NCBI GenBank assembly: GCA_033439795.1
Contig: JAUTDP010000007.1
Location: 3,286,001 to 3,350,000, forward strand
Length of the DNA: 64,000 nucleotides
Source: Sordaria brevicollis
Lineage: Eukaryota; Ascomycota; Sordariomycetes; Sordariales; Sordariaceae
Reading direction: 5' to 3'
Notes under the pieces: model-generated
What the model was told of the DNA's origin: nothing
What the model saw: the letters and a program-made list of their open reading frames with translations, nothing else
Databases searched by the model: none
Position numbers and translations under genes: made by a program
Shown here: in pieces, positions 1 to 9,543 of the stretch
How the letters are laid out: every line of letters begins with the position of its first letter
Numbering within the stretch: the stretch's first letter is position 1

Positions 1-1324
1 GAACAAGGTCGGAATCCGCTTCGTCCCTTGATGTCTGAATCCGACGGACTCTTTAAGCAGATGCGTTGTCGTTGTTGACTGGTGACGGATTGACACAATG
101 TTTCGGAAGTGGAAAACAAATGGTGGAATCTTTCCCCATCCAGTGGATGTTCTGAAGCCGCTAAAACAATGGGGCCAGAGCCTCCCGACGTCATCGCCGT
201 TGTCCGCAGTAACCCCACAACCCGTAGGTGTATATAACCCCGCAAATTACAGCAATTCTGCAGCCAGAGTTCCCCGAGACCACCTTCCACGGGGTTACCC
301 ATCAAGGTCCCAGTTTGGGTTCCGTGCCGTTGTGTTGGTCAATGGGATGGATTCCGTTGAGACCGTCTCATTTCTTGATCACCTCGGTGGTTCTTTATGA
401 AACGTTTCATGGAGGTCTATGGAATGACTGCCACAAGAAGATTGTTTGGATAGGTTATTCGAGCTTTTCTCTCTACTTAGTCTGGAATGGCCCTGTGAAG
501 TGGAAAGCTTGTGGTGTTGCCTATTGTCATCTCAGCGGCACTCTAGCAGATTGGATACTCGAGCTTCGAGGTCATCTACAATTGAGCCTCTTGAAAGGCC
601 ATCAATTCTTTTCCGCCTACCTGTCTGGGCTTAAGACAGCACTTTGATTCTCGTTCGTTGTTTGAGGAGCTATAGGGCTACTTATGTACTTGATATCCCT
701 TCTATATAAGTACACTTGGGAAGGCTGAAGGGATGAATGCTTGTTAAATCCATGGCCGTCAAGAAATATCATCGTCACTGGATCACATGCCCATGGTTTG
801 TGCACCATTCTAACTCCCGCTCGACGGAGGCAGTTGCATGCGAAAAGTACGTAACGTCCGAACCATTCACAGAAAGCTGTTTAACTTGAACGCGCGCCAG
901 AGGCAAGGCATATCGGCTTGTAAAGCGGCTTGTTCAAGGTGCAGAACTATGTCAGACGTACCGGCTGCATTTCATCCCAAACCGGCCTTCCGTCCGATGA
1001 ATTTGCAGACAATCAAAGATTCTTGCCAGTACCTGCATTTCAAGCTTGAAAAACACCGTACGGCTCCCAATCGATACTGACCCTCCGATAAATACCCTCC
1101 GAGAGAAATAAAAGAAAAAAGGTTGAAATTCAAATGGGATATCGAACTAGGGCCCCGACGCCTGCCGTATATGTACCTTCCTGCCTCCAAAACCGCCCAC
1201 GTGAAACCATCATCCAGGTCATTTCCTTCTCCCTTCCAACATCGAACTAGACATTATCACCGTTGTCGGCCTCGTCATTCTCGTGCGCCTCATCATATCA
1301 CTTCCTCACCCCCGTATCATGCCC
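1..1324. other. Left-edge spacer, no supported gene
   Basis: Short open frames occur on both strands here, but they overlap each other, have no recognisable domain and show no convincing splice signals or coding bias. Base composition is ordinary. The right end is the 3' flank of the minus-strand zinc-ribbon gene. The fragment at the extreme left could belong to a transcript starting or ending outside the window; I see no proof of it. Confidence 0.5.
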
Positions 1325-1760
1325 TTAGCGATATTGCATTGGCTGGTTCGGTTCAGGAGCCTTCTGTCCCCACCCTGGAGGTGGTCCTTGAGGCGGCATG
1401 CCGGATGGTTGGTGTTGTAATGGCACTCCCGGGGTTCCGTCTGCTCCCCGGCGCATTCCCTGGACGTCCTGTCTGTGTTCGAGTGGCTGTTGAAAGTTGC
1501 AAATGCGGCACGAGATGTCTTCGTACCCCTTGATCGAGAGAGGGATGACGGGCTGTAAAATGGTTGGTCAACGTTAACTTTAGCTTAGCAAAAAGACCAA
1601 CGGGGACACTACGTACAATGAAGCAGAAAGTGAACCAAGGATGGCTCTTAATGACACTGCCAGAATAGTTGCCGCAGTTGTAGCACCGACACACGAGTCC
1701 TTCGTATCCTTCCACTTCCTTGCGGAAGGTATGCTCGCCGCACGTGAAAATCAAGCACAT
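1325..1760 (-). CDS. Small fungal zinc-ribbon protein, two exons
   Basis: Two exons, 1617-1760 and 1325-1552, are joined by a 64-nt intron (donor GTACGT, acceptor TTTTACAG, phase 0) and give 123 residues. The N-terminal half carries Cys2, Cys7, Cys24, Cys26 and Cys29, and the second exon adds a C-R-I-C pair at residues 63-66, so a paired-CxxC zinc ribbon is likely. The tail, from about residue 85, is rich in Pro, Gln and Gly and looks disordered. The protein resembles a family of short, conserved, uncharacterised fungal proteins that begin with MCLIFTCG-like sequence; no enzymatic role is known to me. Continuous exon-only reading across the intron, with cysteines preserved on both sides, supports the model. 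It is transcribed divergently from RPP1, with about 1.1 kb between the starts. Confidence 0.82.
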
Positions 1761-2857
1761 GATGTCGGAGGTCCTTCAGAGCGTTGTGTAGCTAGCGGAC
1801 GGGAGTTGGTGAGAGTTTGAAGGTGTTTGAGTAACAATGCGAACCAGATTTCGTAGGTAGGCCGAGTATCAAGCAAGCAGGGGCGGCAAGAAGGGTAAAT
1901 GATTGATGAATAAAATATGTAGCCTAATACGGCGAATTATAGTTTGCGACGCGCTATCGATTACTGGAATGCGCCGGACGGACTTGGTAACCGATCTAGG
2001 TTAGGAAGTAGATGTCGGTACTCGGCTCGCTTCACTTTGGTTGTCGGGGGGAAGAAAGAAGCCCGAAAATGGTCTCCAAAGAAAGTTCCCGTGTGATATT
2101 TCTCTCGGCGATGACAAAACGTAAGCTCGGGATCTTGGGAGGCCGTCAGAAAGGAGGCGGATGTGCGCGTCGCCTTTTGGGACCGGTTGGCCAAAGGACT
2201 CACGGTGCGACAAGACGGAAGAGTTGAATGCGACGCTGCAATACCGTCCTGTTACAGTGATCTTCTGCACTGCCAGGCAGCACCTGCCCGCTGCCGTTGG
2301 AGATGAATGCGAATGCGATGCCCCTGTGTGCGTGGGATCGATCGCACATTTCGATTCGCTGACGCCGGGAGTTTGGAATGAGCGATCAGGTGAACAGCCC
2401 GGATCCCGGGAAGCGCACTTTCCCCCGCGACGCGCTGAGTTGCCCCGGAGCTGCCCTAAGAATGCCCTGAAATACAGCTGGTCAAAGCTCACATTGGCCC
2501 TATTAAACCCTTCCATGGCGGGGTCTACTGTTCCAGGCGGGATCCATCCGACTTTGAGGTTGACATGCATGGTCGAGACATGTGGATTCGAAGCTTCCAA
2601 ATCTTCACAAAAAAATATTCGAGTTCGAGTTCGGACCAGACTTGATCAGTTCATTTCAACTGATATCACTGCCACAGAACAAGCTGTAAAACTCTGGGAA
2701 GCACCAAGAATATATACGTCCTCAATATTCGATTTCACGCGACAGAGAATTCCCAATTCCGAATCTTACCGACGGAACGAGACGCGACATCACGAACTCT
2801 GAAGAATCGCGAGATATCCAACCTTCAAGAGCAGACGAGCAGATAGCAAACACAGCC
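1761..2857. promoter_or_regulatory. Divergent intergenic region between zinc-ribbon gene and RPP1
   Basis: This 1.1-kb stretch separates the start codons of two divergently transcribed genes, so it should contain both promoters. It has several overlapping open frames on both strands (for example 2161-2802 plus and 2001-2600 minus) that mirror each other and lack recognisable domains; I treat them as chance frames. No particular operator could be assigned. Confidence 0.45.
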
Positions 2858-3934
2858 ATGCTCTACGACCTCAACATCGCGTGGTCGCCTACGACCCCAG
2901 TCTCAGACCTCGAACGTACCCTCAAGTTCGCCAAAAACCTAGGCTACGATGTCGTTGCCCTGAACCAGACCATCACCGGCAACATCCCAACATCACCTCA
3001 TCCGATCATCAACCCGATCCCACAACTCACGCCTCCGCATCCATCATTTCCCGGTGGCGGCAGTTCAACAAGTGGTAACCCATCAACACGAACGACAAAA
3101 ACAACAACAAACCTCTCAACAACCGCCTCCTCAGCCGTCCCACCCTCCTCATCCTCCTCCCTCCCCACCGTCCTCCGGCGCGTAACCCTAACCGTCACCG
3201 ACCCCTCAACAACCAACTACCGCCTGCTCGACTTTGCGCGCTCCTACGACCTTCTCGCCCTTCGCCCCACAAATGACAAGGCCTTCAGCTGGGCGTGCCT
3301 CAGCACCACCGAGCCGCCGGCCATCATCAGCCTCGACCTGACGCAATTCCTGGGTTTTCACATCCACCACCGCACCGCCATGGCGGCCGTGCACCGCGGC
3401 ACGCGCTTCGAGATCTGCTATAGCCAGGCGTTTGCGTCGGGGAACAACGTGGACGCGCAGCGGGCTCGGAGCAATTTCATCAGCAACGTGCTCGGTCTGC
3501 TGCGGGCGACAAAGGGACGGGGGATCATTGTCTCGAGCGAGGCCAGGAGCGCATTGGGACTGAGGGGCCCCGCGGACGTAATTAACCTGCTGGCGGTGTG
3601 GGGATTGGGACCGGAGAAGGGGACGGAGGCGCTGGGGACGGGGCCAAGGGCGGTGGTGGTCAATGAGGGTGTCAAGAGGAGGGGGTTCAGAGGGGTGGTG
3701 GATATCGTGCAGCCTGCTCCTGGCGGGAAGCCGAGGAGCGAAGAGGATGAGAACAAAGAAGAGGAGACTAAGTTGAGCAAGAAACAGAAGAAGTTGCAGC
3801 AGAAACAGCAACAGCAACAGCAGCAGGCGCAGAAGCAGAAGCAGGGAGAGCAACAAGGCCAAAAGCGAAAGAATGGCGAGAGTGGTGGTGGCGGAGCGGA
3901 CGGTGGAGGACAACAGAAGAAGCAGGCAAAGTAA
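2858..3934 (+). CDS. RPP1: RNase P/MRP protein subunit p30 (RPP1)
   Basis: A single exon of 358 residues. The protein would act in the nucleus as a subunit of RNase P (tRNA 5' end maturation) and RNase MRP (rRNA processing). The start MLYDLNIAW and the following helix with LGYDVVALN match the first strand and helix of the Rpp30 PHP-like barrel. The central part (about residues 160-285) has the family blocks ISLDLTQF, RGTRFEICYSQAF, GRGIIVSSEA and LRGPADVINLL, ending in VVDIV. About 45 residues of Ser/Thr/Pro-rich low complexity (residues 65-110) interrupt the barrel. From residue 295 a Lys/Gln-rich tail with a run of Gln and repeated KQK units forms a basic disordered extension. Family identity is secure; the insert and tail are lineage-specific. 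Confidence 0.92.
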   Translation: MLYDLNIAWSPTTPVSDLERTLKFAKNLGYDVVALNQTITGNIPTSPHPIINPIPQLTPPHPSFPGGGSSTSGNPSTRTTKTTTNLSTTASSAVPPSSSSSLPTVLRRVTLTVTDPSTTNYRLLDFARSYDLLALRPTNDKAFSWACLSTTEPPAIISLDLTQFLGFHIHHRTAMAAVHRGTRFEICYSQAFASGNNVDAQRARSNFISNVLGLLRATKGRGIIVSSEARSALGLRGPADVINLLAVWGLGPEKGTEALGTGPRAVVVNEGVKRRGFRGVVDIVQPAPGGKPRSEEDENKEEETKLSKKQKKLQQKQQQQQQQAQKQKQGEQQGQKRKNGESGGGGADGGGQQKKQAK

Positions 3935-4653
3935 GCCGGCTGAAGAGCGAAATATCTGGATATTCCGTCTCGCGAGAGGTCGACTGTTGGGCTTGAACTG
4001 TTGGGTGTTAGAAGAAGGTCATCAAGAGTGACAGGGCGTCAAAGGATTTTTTATTTTGTCTATGCAGCATGTCATCACGGTTTGACGAAACATATATCAT
4101 GATACCCACTTGTCTTCAAAAACGCAAAACTAGAACGACTAAAAAAAGAGAGCATATGGGTTGGGATAGGTTACAGGAGTCCGGGCTTACGATATCACGT
4201 CGCTGACTGAGTCTACGAATCCAAAACAGCAAGGCATATTCTTGGTAAAAACATCAAGCGTCTCTAAACTTGATCGGTTTGTTGAAACGTGCCTATCTAG
4301 CGCTCGCCAAGTATACAATGGGCGGTCTTTGATAGGGAGAAACGAAAACAATATTTATATACATTATGTTGTTGTCGTTTTCGGCAAAACAGAGATGGCC
4401 GACAACCTTCAGATTCTTGAATGCAACATAACACGGCAGTAAGTCGAAGTGAAACAACTATCCACAAACAGAAAACCCTACGCTCCTTTTCTTCCTGCGC
4501 TCGGCTGACAGCCAAGGATCACCACCATCCGTCTCTAGGTCAGACGGGGAAAATACCTAGAGAACGGGAGGGGTATTTCCTCAACCACCAGCTTAAAGAC
4601 ACTCTCATACCAACTCATTCACTACGTATCCCTCCCCTCTTTTAGCATCAAGC
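3935..4653. other. Convergent 3' flanks of RPP1 and the Thr/Ser-rich gene
   Basis: This 0.7-kb stretch lies between two stop codons facing each other and should hold both 3' UTRs. It is somewhat AT-richer than the genes, and short frames in it have no recognisable content. No separate gene is supported. Confidence 0.45.
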
Positions 4654-5997
4654 TCATGGCCGCGCGGCAGCCGTAGGCGGCACCAAATTGCCCAGATTCA
4701 ACACATTCGTCAGTGTCAGTCCCGACACATCAAGCGTGAACTGGATCCCTCCGTTCGCCACATCAGGCGCCACAGCGGTAGTCGTGGGGTTGGCTGCCGA
4801 GACAGCTGGGAGGACGAGGACGGAGGTTGGCTCGACTCCGGCGGCGGTGGTCGTCGATGATGATGATGTCGATGTTGAGGAGGGAGGCTCGATGGAGACT
4901 ACCGAGGTGATTGCTACGGCTGGGGCGGTGGTTGAGGTGGTCACTTCCGTAGAAGAGGTAGTGAGTTCGGTCGTTGAGGATGGGATGGCCTCCTCCGTGG
5001 AAGAAGTTGCGAGCTCGGTGGAAGAGGTGACGACGGCTTCTTCTGCTGTGGTTGAAGTGGTGGAGACTTCGGCAACAGAAGATGTGCTGCTAGCGACTGC
5101 TTCTTCAGAGGTCGTCGAGGTGGTAGTAGTCTCTGCCAAGGATACTGATGTTGAGATCGCGGGGACATCAGTAGCGGCTGGAGGCGGAATTTCCAAGGTC
5201 GAAGTGCGCAGAGCAGCTGGGATCGAGACAACCGTTAATCCTACTCCGCCGCTGGCGCGCGGTAGTCCGTCATTGGTGGCAGGGGCAGCTGTGCCGGCGG
5301 GCGCTCCGGCAACCACTCCTGGAACTTGGCTCGAGCATGTTCCTAGGGCTGACTGGATTTGGGTGATGGTCACGGTCGAGGCTACGACTTGGAGCGAGGT
5401 GATGGTTTGGGCTAATGTCTCGGTGACGGTGGCGGCGATGGTCTGGGTAATGGTCTCGGGCAAGGCGGTGATGGTGACGGTTGAAGGTGAGCCGGTGCCG
5501 AAAACAGTTGTCGTTACAAAAGAGAGCTGTAAGTTTCCGGTGCTGTTCGGTTTTAGTCAGTGATGTTGTCCATGCGTATTTTGGGTAGAAAGACATTGTT
5601 TACATACCCAGGAAGAGCCCCGGGATTTTCCTTTTGGGTTACGGTGACCGTTGCCGTCTCCGTCACGGTATCAGCTGCGATCGTTCCATTGACGGCGGTA
5701 CAACTTCCCGCGGCCGCCGTCACCGTCTCTTTGACAGTCTCGGTGACTATCAGAACTGATCCTTGCGGTGATCCCTCGGCCTGTCCTTTTTGTCCTCTAT
5801 GTCTTCCATGCTGTCTATCGCCAGTCCTCGCTAACCTTCGTCCAGCAATTCCTTCCCTCTCATATGCGACGGCCTGAATCACAGCAAGTTAGCTATTGCG
5901 GTCATGCCACTTCATGTGTTCAACAATCGGTTCCTACCTGTACAAGAGACAGGTAGCTCAAGAGCAGTACCAATAGTCCTACATATCTTTTGCTCAT
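4654..5997 (-). CDS. Secreted Thr/Ser-rich low-complexity protein, three exons
   Basis: Exons 5938-5997, 5608-5873 and 4654-5542 give 404 residues. The first exon is exactly a signal peptide core (MSKRYVGLLVLLLSYLSLVQ). Intron 1 (5874-5937) starts GTAGGA and ends TTCAG; intron 2 (5543-5607) starts GTATGT and ends ACCGAACAG, with a CTGAC branch site just upstream. The phases fit only with this acceptor; the next AG would give an immediate stop. The mature protein has runs of T-x-T-x-T beta-like repeats (TVTETATVTVT, TITQTIAATVTET) and then a long Ser/Thr/Val/Glu region of SST-T-E-x units, ideal for O-mannosylation. No hydrophobic GPI tail follows the last residues, so it is probably released or wall-trapped by other means. 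Function unknown; a cell-wall or surface protein is the likeliest guess. Confidence 0.75.
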
Positions 5998-7826
5998 TGC
6001 GATGATTGCGTATACGTCAACAGGCGTTTGAGTATTCTCTTTGCCGGTCGATCCCCTTAAATAGAGTGACCTTCAAGGTCGAAAACGTTCGAATATTAAA
6101 ACAACAGGCCAGCCGTTGGGTATCAAGTGTCGATGTGGGATCAACCCGACATGAATTGTGATAGTATATGTGTTGTAGGTAACGACCGGACTTATCAAAT
6201 ACTCTTCAAGAGTCTTTGATATGGAACGTGTGAGGTGGTGAAGCGAGCGACGTCAATATGGGTGGCGAGAAGCCTTGGATAAGAATCCCGCTACTTTCCT
6301 TGAATTGGTCGGATCTACCAAAACAAAACAGCACGTCCCTTTCTTCGCCTCAAGGTCAGGGTGAGTAGTGAACTGACAGGGAGTGAAAACAACCCGAAAA
6401 GAAGGACAAGAGAAGAAGATGGAGAAACAAGACAGGATCAGCCTGTACCAGAGGTGGGAATGAACGAAGTGAAGACACTCGAGGAAGAGAAGAAATGAAC
6501 GTCAGGTGTGAAAGATTACTGCATCGTGGAAGGAAAATCTAGACGACGAAAGATGGGATGTCCCAGGGACAGAGAACAACGGGGGAAGCAGCCATTTCTT
6601 TCATCTGTTCACGATGCTACTATACCAAGGTCTAAGCATAGAGATTACGAGGCCCAGGGGTGTTTGGCTTTGGAGAACTTGCTCCAAGAAGCGCCAGGGG
6701 TGGTGAGTTTGGTTCTTGAGAAGATGCCGGGGATATGAGAAAGGGATCCAAATAGTATGTATGAAGACGTCAAGGAGGTTCTTGGTCTAGACCACGTCAG
6801 GGCTTTTCAGTAGAAATCCGGTCGTGAACATACCGGCGGTTGTGAGTCTGCGTGGTTGAGGCTGATGTGGGGTGACGAAGGAGGTGCGGATGAGACCGAC
6901 TCCTGACGACTTGTGTTTGAGATCGGTCCAAGCGAGACCGAAGCAGAAGAAACCAAGAAGCAGCCAAGGTGATTAGGGTATCATTGTCAATAGGGCAAAG
7001 ACGGCACGTAACCTTCAAATTTCACACTCGTAAAAATCGTCCGATATCGAATTGTCAAAGAAACATTATGCCTTTCGATCTGGTTTCCCCTTTGTGTGTG
7101 TGCCTGGCTGTCACGGCGGTAAAGCAGCGTGATGAGGGCGGCCGACGGCGGGAACACAGCCAAGCGAAATGCGATTCATGTGGTTGCCGCTCAAAATCTG
7201 TTTCAATAAATTGAAGACGGTACGCAATTATGCATGAACCGTGATGAACGTCCTCAGTTGCCGAGAGCCGCAACCGTGATATTCCAAGGTGCTAGGTTGT
7301 TGCGGAGAGGAAAGCCGGCGCGAGGTGCCAGGGCTGTGCACCGATGGAGACGCCACGAGGTTATCGTTGGTATATCGTCACTATGGGAAGTGTGAAAGTA
7401 TTAAGGGAAGATGTTACGAATGGCAGATGGTGGAAGCGTAAATGAATGCCAGGAACACTATGCTCAACTGGTTGACGTCGTAAGTGTTGGATGAAAAGAA
7501 TTCAAGAAGCATGCTGCGAGAAGGAGTCGTGTCAGGACTCGGCACCGAACCCTAACCAACGGGCCCGTGCCATAGAGCTCCTGCCCCGTGGGAGGGCCCC
7601 TGAGGGAAAATATTACAACATATAGATAGAAGGCGCGCAGGAAGACAGGAAAGAAGATGCTATTCAGAAGGAAGGAACTCGGATACGCAAGGAAGTCACA
7701 TACTTGACCAGACCAGATGGGAAGGACGACACACCACCAGATTCCCTGTATCTAAGACTGGCCTCCCCATGCCTTTGATTGTGTCTGATAGTTTCAAGTT
7801 TGTGAGAGTCCCAATAACTGGGAATT
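5998..7826. other. Long spacer without supported gene
   Basis: 1.8 kb between the start of the secreted Thr/Ser-rich protein gene and tRNA-Cys. It should contain the upstream region of the secreted protein. Open frames on either strand are short, overlap and show no domain. A GC-rich patch with gggccc elements near 7570-7610 might form secondary structure, but I cannot attach a function to it. Confidence 0.45.
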
Positions 7827-7898
7827 GGACCGGTAGCTCAGGGGTAGAGCGTTCGGCTGCAGTCCGAACGGTCACGCGTTCAAATCGCGTTCAGTCCT
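7827..7898 (+). tRNA. tRNA-Cys (GCA)
   Basis: A 72-nt cloverleaf. D arm GCTC/GAGC, anticodon arm TTCGG-CTGCAGT-CCGAA with anticodon GCA at positions 34-36 and U33 in place, T arm ACGCG-TTCAAAT-CGCGT, and discriminator U73, which is normal for cysteine. The acceptor stem pairs except at position 5:68 (C opposite A) and has a G:T pair at 7:66, so the stem is weaker than usual. There is no intron. A run of eight T follows 16 nt after the 3' end. A single mismatch does not by itself make it a pseudogene, but activity is not certain. Confidence 0.85.
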
Positions 7899-7914
7899 CA
7901 TCCTCCCAGTTGCA

Positions 7915-7922
7915 TTTTTTTT
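7915..7922 (+). terminator. RNA polymerase III T-run terminator of tRNA-Cys
   Basis: Eight consecutive T on the coding strand shortly after the tRNA-Cys 3' end, followed by further T-rich sequence, as expected for polymerase III termination. Confidence 0.75.
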
Positions 7923-8186
7923 CTTTCTTTTAATTTTACATTTCTAGTGCACCCTCCGGGTGGTCTTATTTTTTCTCTCTGATCTTTGGTGCTCTTTTAC
8001 TGTTATTTTGCTTGTCGCCAGCCGTGTTACTGTACGATGCCCATCTCCGTTTTTCGTTTTCCTCATCTACATAATAACAGAGTACTTTCCTTACGTTTTT
8101 GTTTCCTTCTAAAAGACTCTTGCGTTTCTCTGTCGCTTAACCAAACTTTTTCCAATTCTACTATTACACTTTTTACCTGAATCGTC

Positions 8187-8895
8187 TCATCGGTTATACT
8201 TGGTAGAGAAAATCTCCCCCGTCGTCCCACAAACAGCCTGGGGCTGATCCAGCGTCTCCTGCGACGAACTGAACGCATCAAACTCCGAGCACTCCTCCTC
8301 CGAACTCGTTGCGTTTTCCGGTATGGGCACCATGGCGCTCTTGGTCCAGAGGTGGATGGCCTTGGACCAGTCCAGTCCCTCGATACATCCACCTTTGACG
8401 GAGACGAAGGGCTTACCCTTTTCGTATCAAACCAGAAGATGGCGTTAGTCCCTGATAGAACAATCCACGTCCGTTCCTCTAGCCTAGATGACACTTACAG
8501 CCGTGGAATGGATTAGACGAGTACCGCATTGCTTGCAGAAATAACTTGAATAAGTCAGTCAAAGCCACTTTGTTTCTCGTCATCGCTGTATGCTTTTCAG
8601 GATATAGGAGCGAACACGAACATACCATTCTAGGTATTCACCATTAGGGTTTGGTCTCCTTCAGACACAAAGTTAGTACGAGAGACATGTAATAAAAGAA
8701 GACTATGATCACCGCATACTTGTAGCAGCTTAGAAGCGCCTCACTAGGCAACGGAAACCGAGGAAAGATGGCCGAGGCCCCAAAAGCCGAGCTCGTCTGC
8801 CGCCGACACTCGGCGCAGTGGCAGATATAAAGGGCGAGAGGGCACGGCAGTGGTGTCTTGAAGGTCACGGCACCACACTGGCAGCTTGCGTCCAT
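8187..8895 (-). CDS. GFA-domain (CENP-V/glutathione-dependent formaldehyde-activating fold) zinc protein, four exons
   Basis: Exons 8720-8895, 8626-8658, 8499-8544 and 8187-8417 give 161 residues; all phases close exactly. Intron 1 (8659-8719) has a perfect TACTAAC branch site, introns 2 and 3 have GTATGT and GTAAGT donors, and intron 3 has a GACTAAC branch site. The protein begins MDASCQCGAV, the standard start of the GFA family, with zinc ligands in CQC (residues 5-7) and CHCAEC (25-30), and the second metal site FCKQCG (72-77). Next come VKGGCIEGLDW and a C-terminal acidic Ser-rich segment. Members of this fold bind zinc and are predicted to act on S-hydroxymethyl-type thiol adducts, though most fungal paralogues are uncharacterised. 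The third exon is only 46 nt. I chose the ATG at 8895 because upstream in-frame sequence does not resemble the family. Confidence 0.85.
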
Positions 8896-9543
8896 GGTTG
8901 ATGGTTTTTTGACCAATTTTAGGGTGGGACTTGTCGTACGAGGGGCTTCGATTGTAAGAATGAGTTGAATTTGTAAGAGTCTCTCGTGAACGTCAAGTCC
9001 GAGATGATGTCCGTTGGAGAAAGCAACGTGCAACAAGAACAAGGCAGCGAGGGATGTTGTACCCGGAAGCTTGGCGGGGGGTGAGATATGTAATACGAAG
9101 GAGCCAATCACCCTGTACAACTCTTTCGTGTGAACATTTGGGTGTTGGACAGAGAATCATTGTTCACGCAGCCTTGTACTTGAAGCCACTTAGGCAGATC
9201 GCCAATCATTCAAAGAGTCATACCGCTCCTTATGAGCCACCATGTTGAGTCATCGCAAGCAACATGGATTGCGATCCTTCTAGAAACTATTCACAAAAAT
9301 ACTGTGTTGAACTGAAAAGACCATGGCGATTGAAGGCCATAACGATAGGCGAAAGTAGTCATTTCTGTATTACTGACATACATTCCATTGCAATGCTCTA
9401 TCGGGTGGGTGTCAAACCCTGCTTGTACCCAAAAATGCAGGATTAACATCTAAATGCCATATATATCATCACAACGCTCTCCAAAGTGATCACCATGACA
9501 GACGGAAAGAACACCACAAGTCATATCTGAAGCATCCAACACT
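8896..9543. other. Spacer between GFA gene promoter and acyltransferase 3' end
   Basis: 0.65 kb holding the upstream region of the GFA gene and the 3' flank of the acyltransferase gene, both on the minus strand. No further gene is supported. Confidence 0.45.

Noticed and set aside
2001..2802. Overlapping 199-codon minus and 213-codon plus frames upstream of RPP1
   Set aside because: They mirror each other, have no domain, and lie in a divergent promoter region; chance frames in GC-balanced DNA explain them.
3206..3913. 235-codon Leu-rich minus-strand frame opposite RPP1
   Set aside because: Long leucine runs are the reverse of the Gln/Lys-rich tail; not a membrane protein.
4688..5563. 291-codon plus-strand frame opposite the Thr/Ser-rich gene
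   Set aside because: Val/Glu/Ser-rich composition is the complement of the Thr/Ser repeats; the minus strand has a signal peptide and proper introns.
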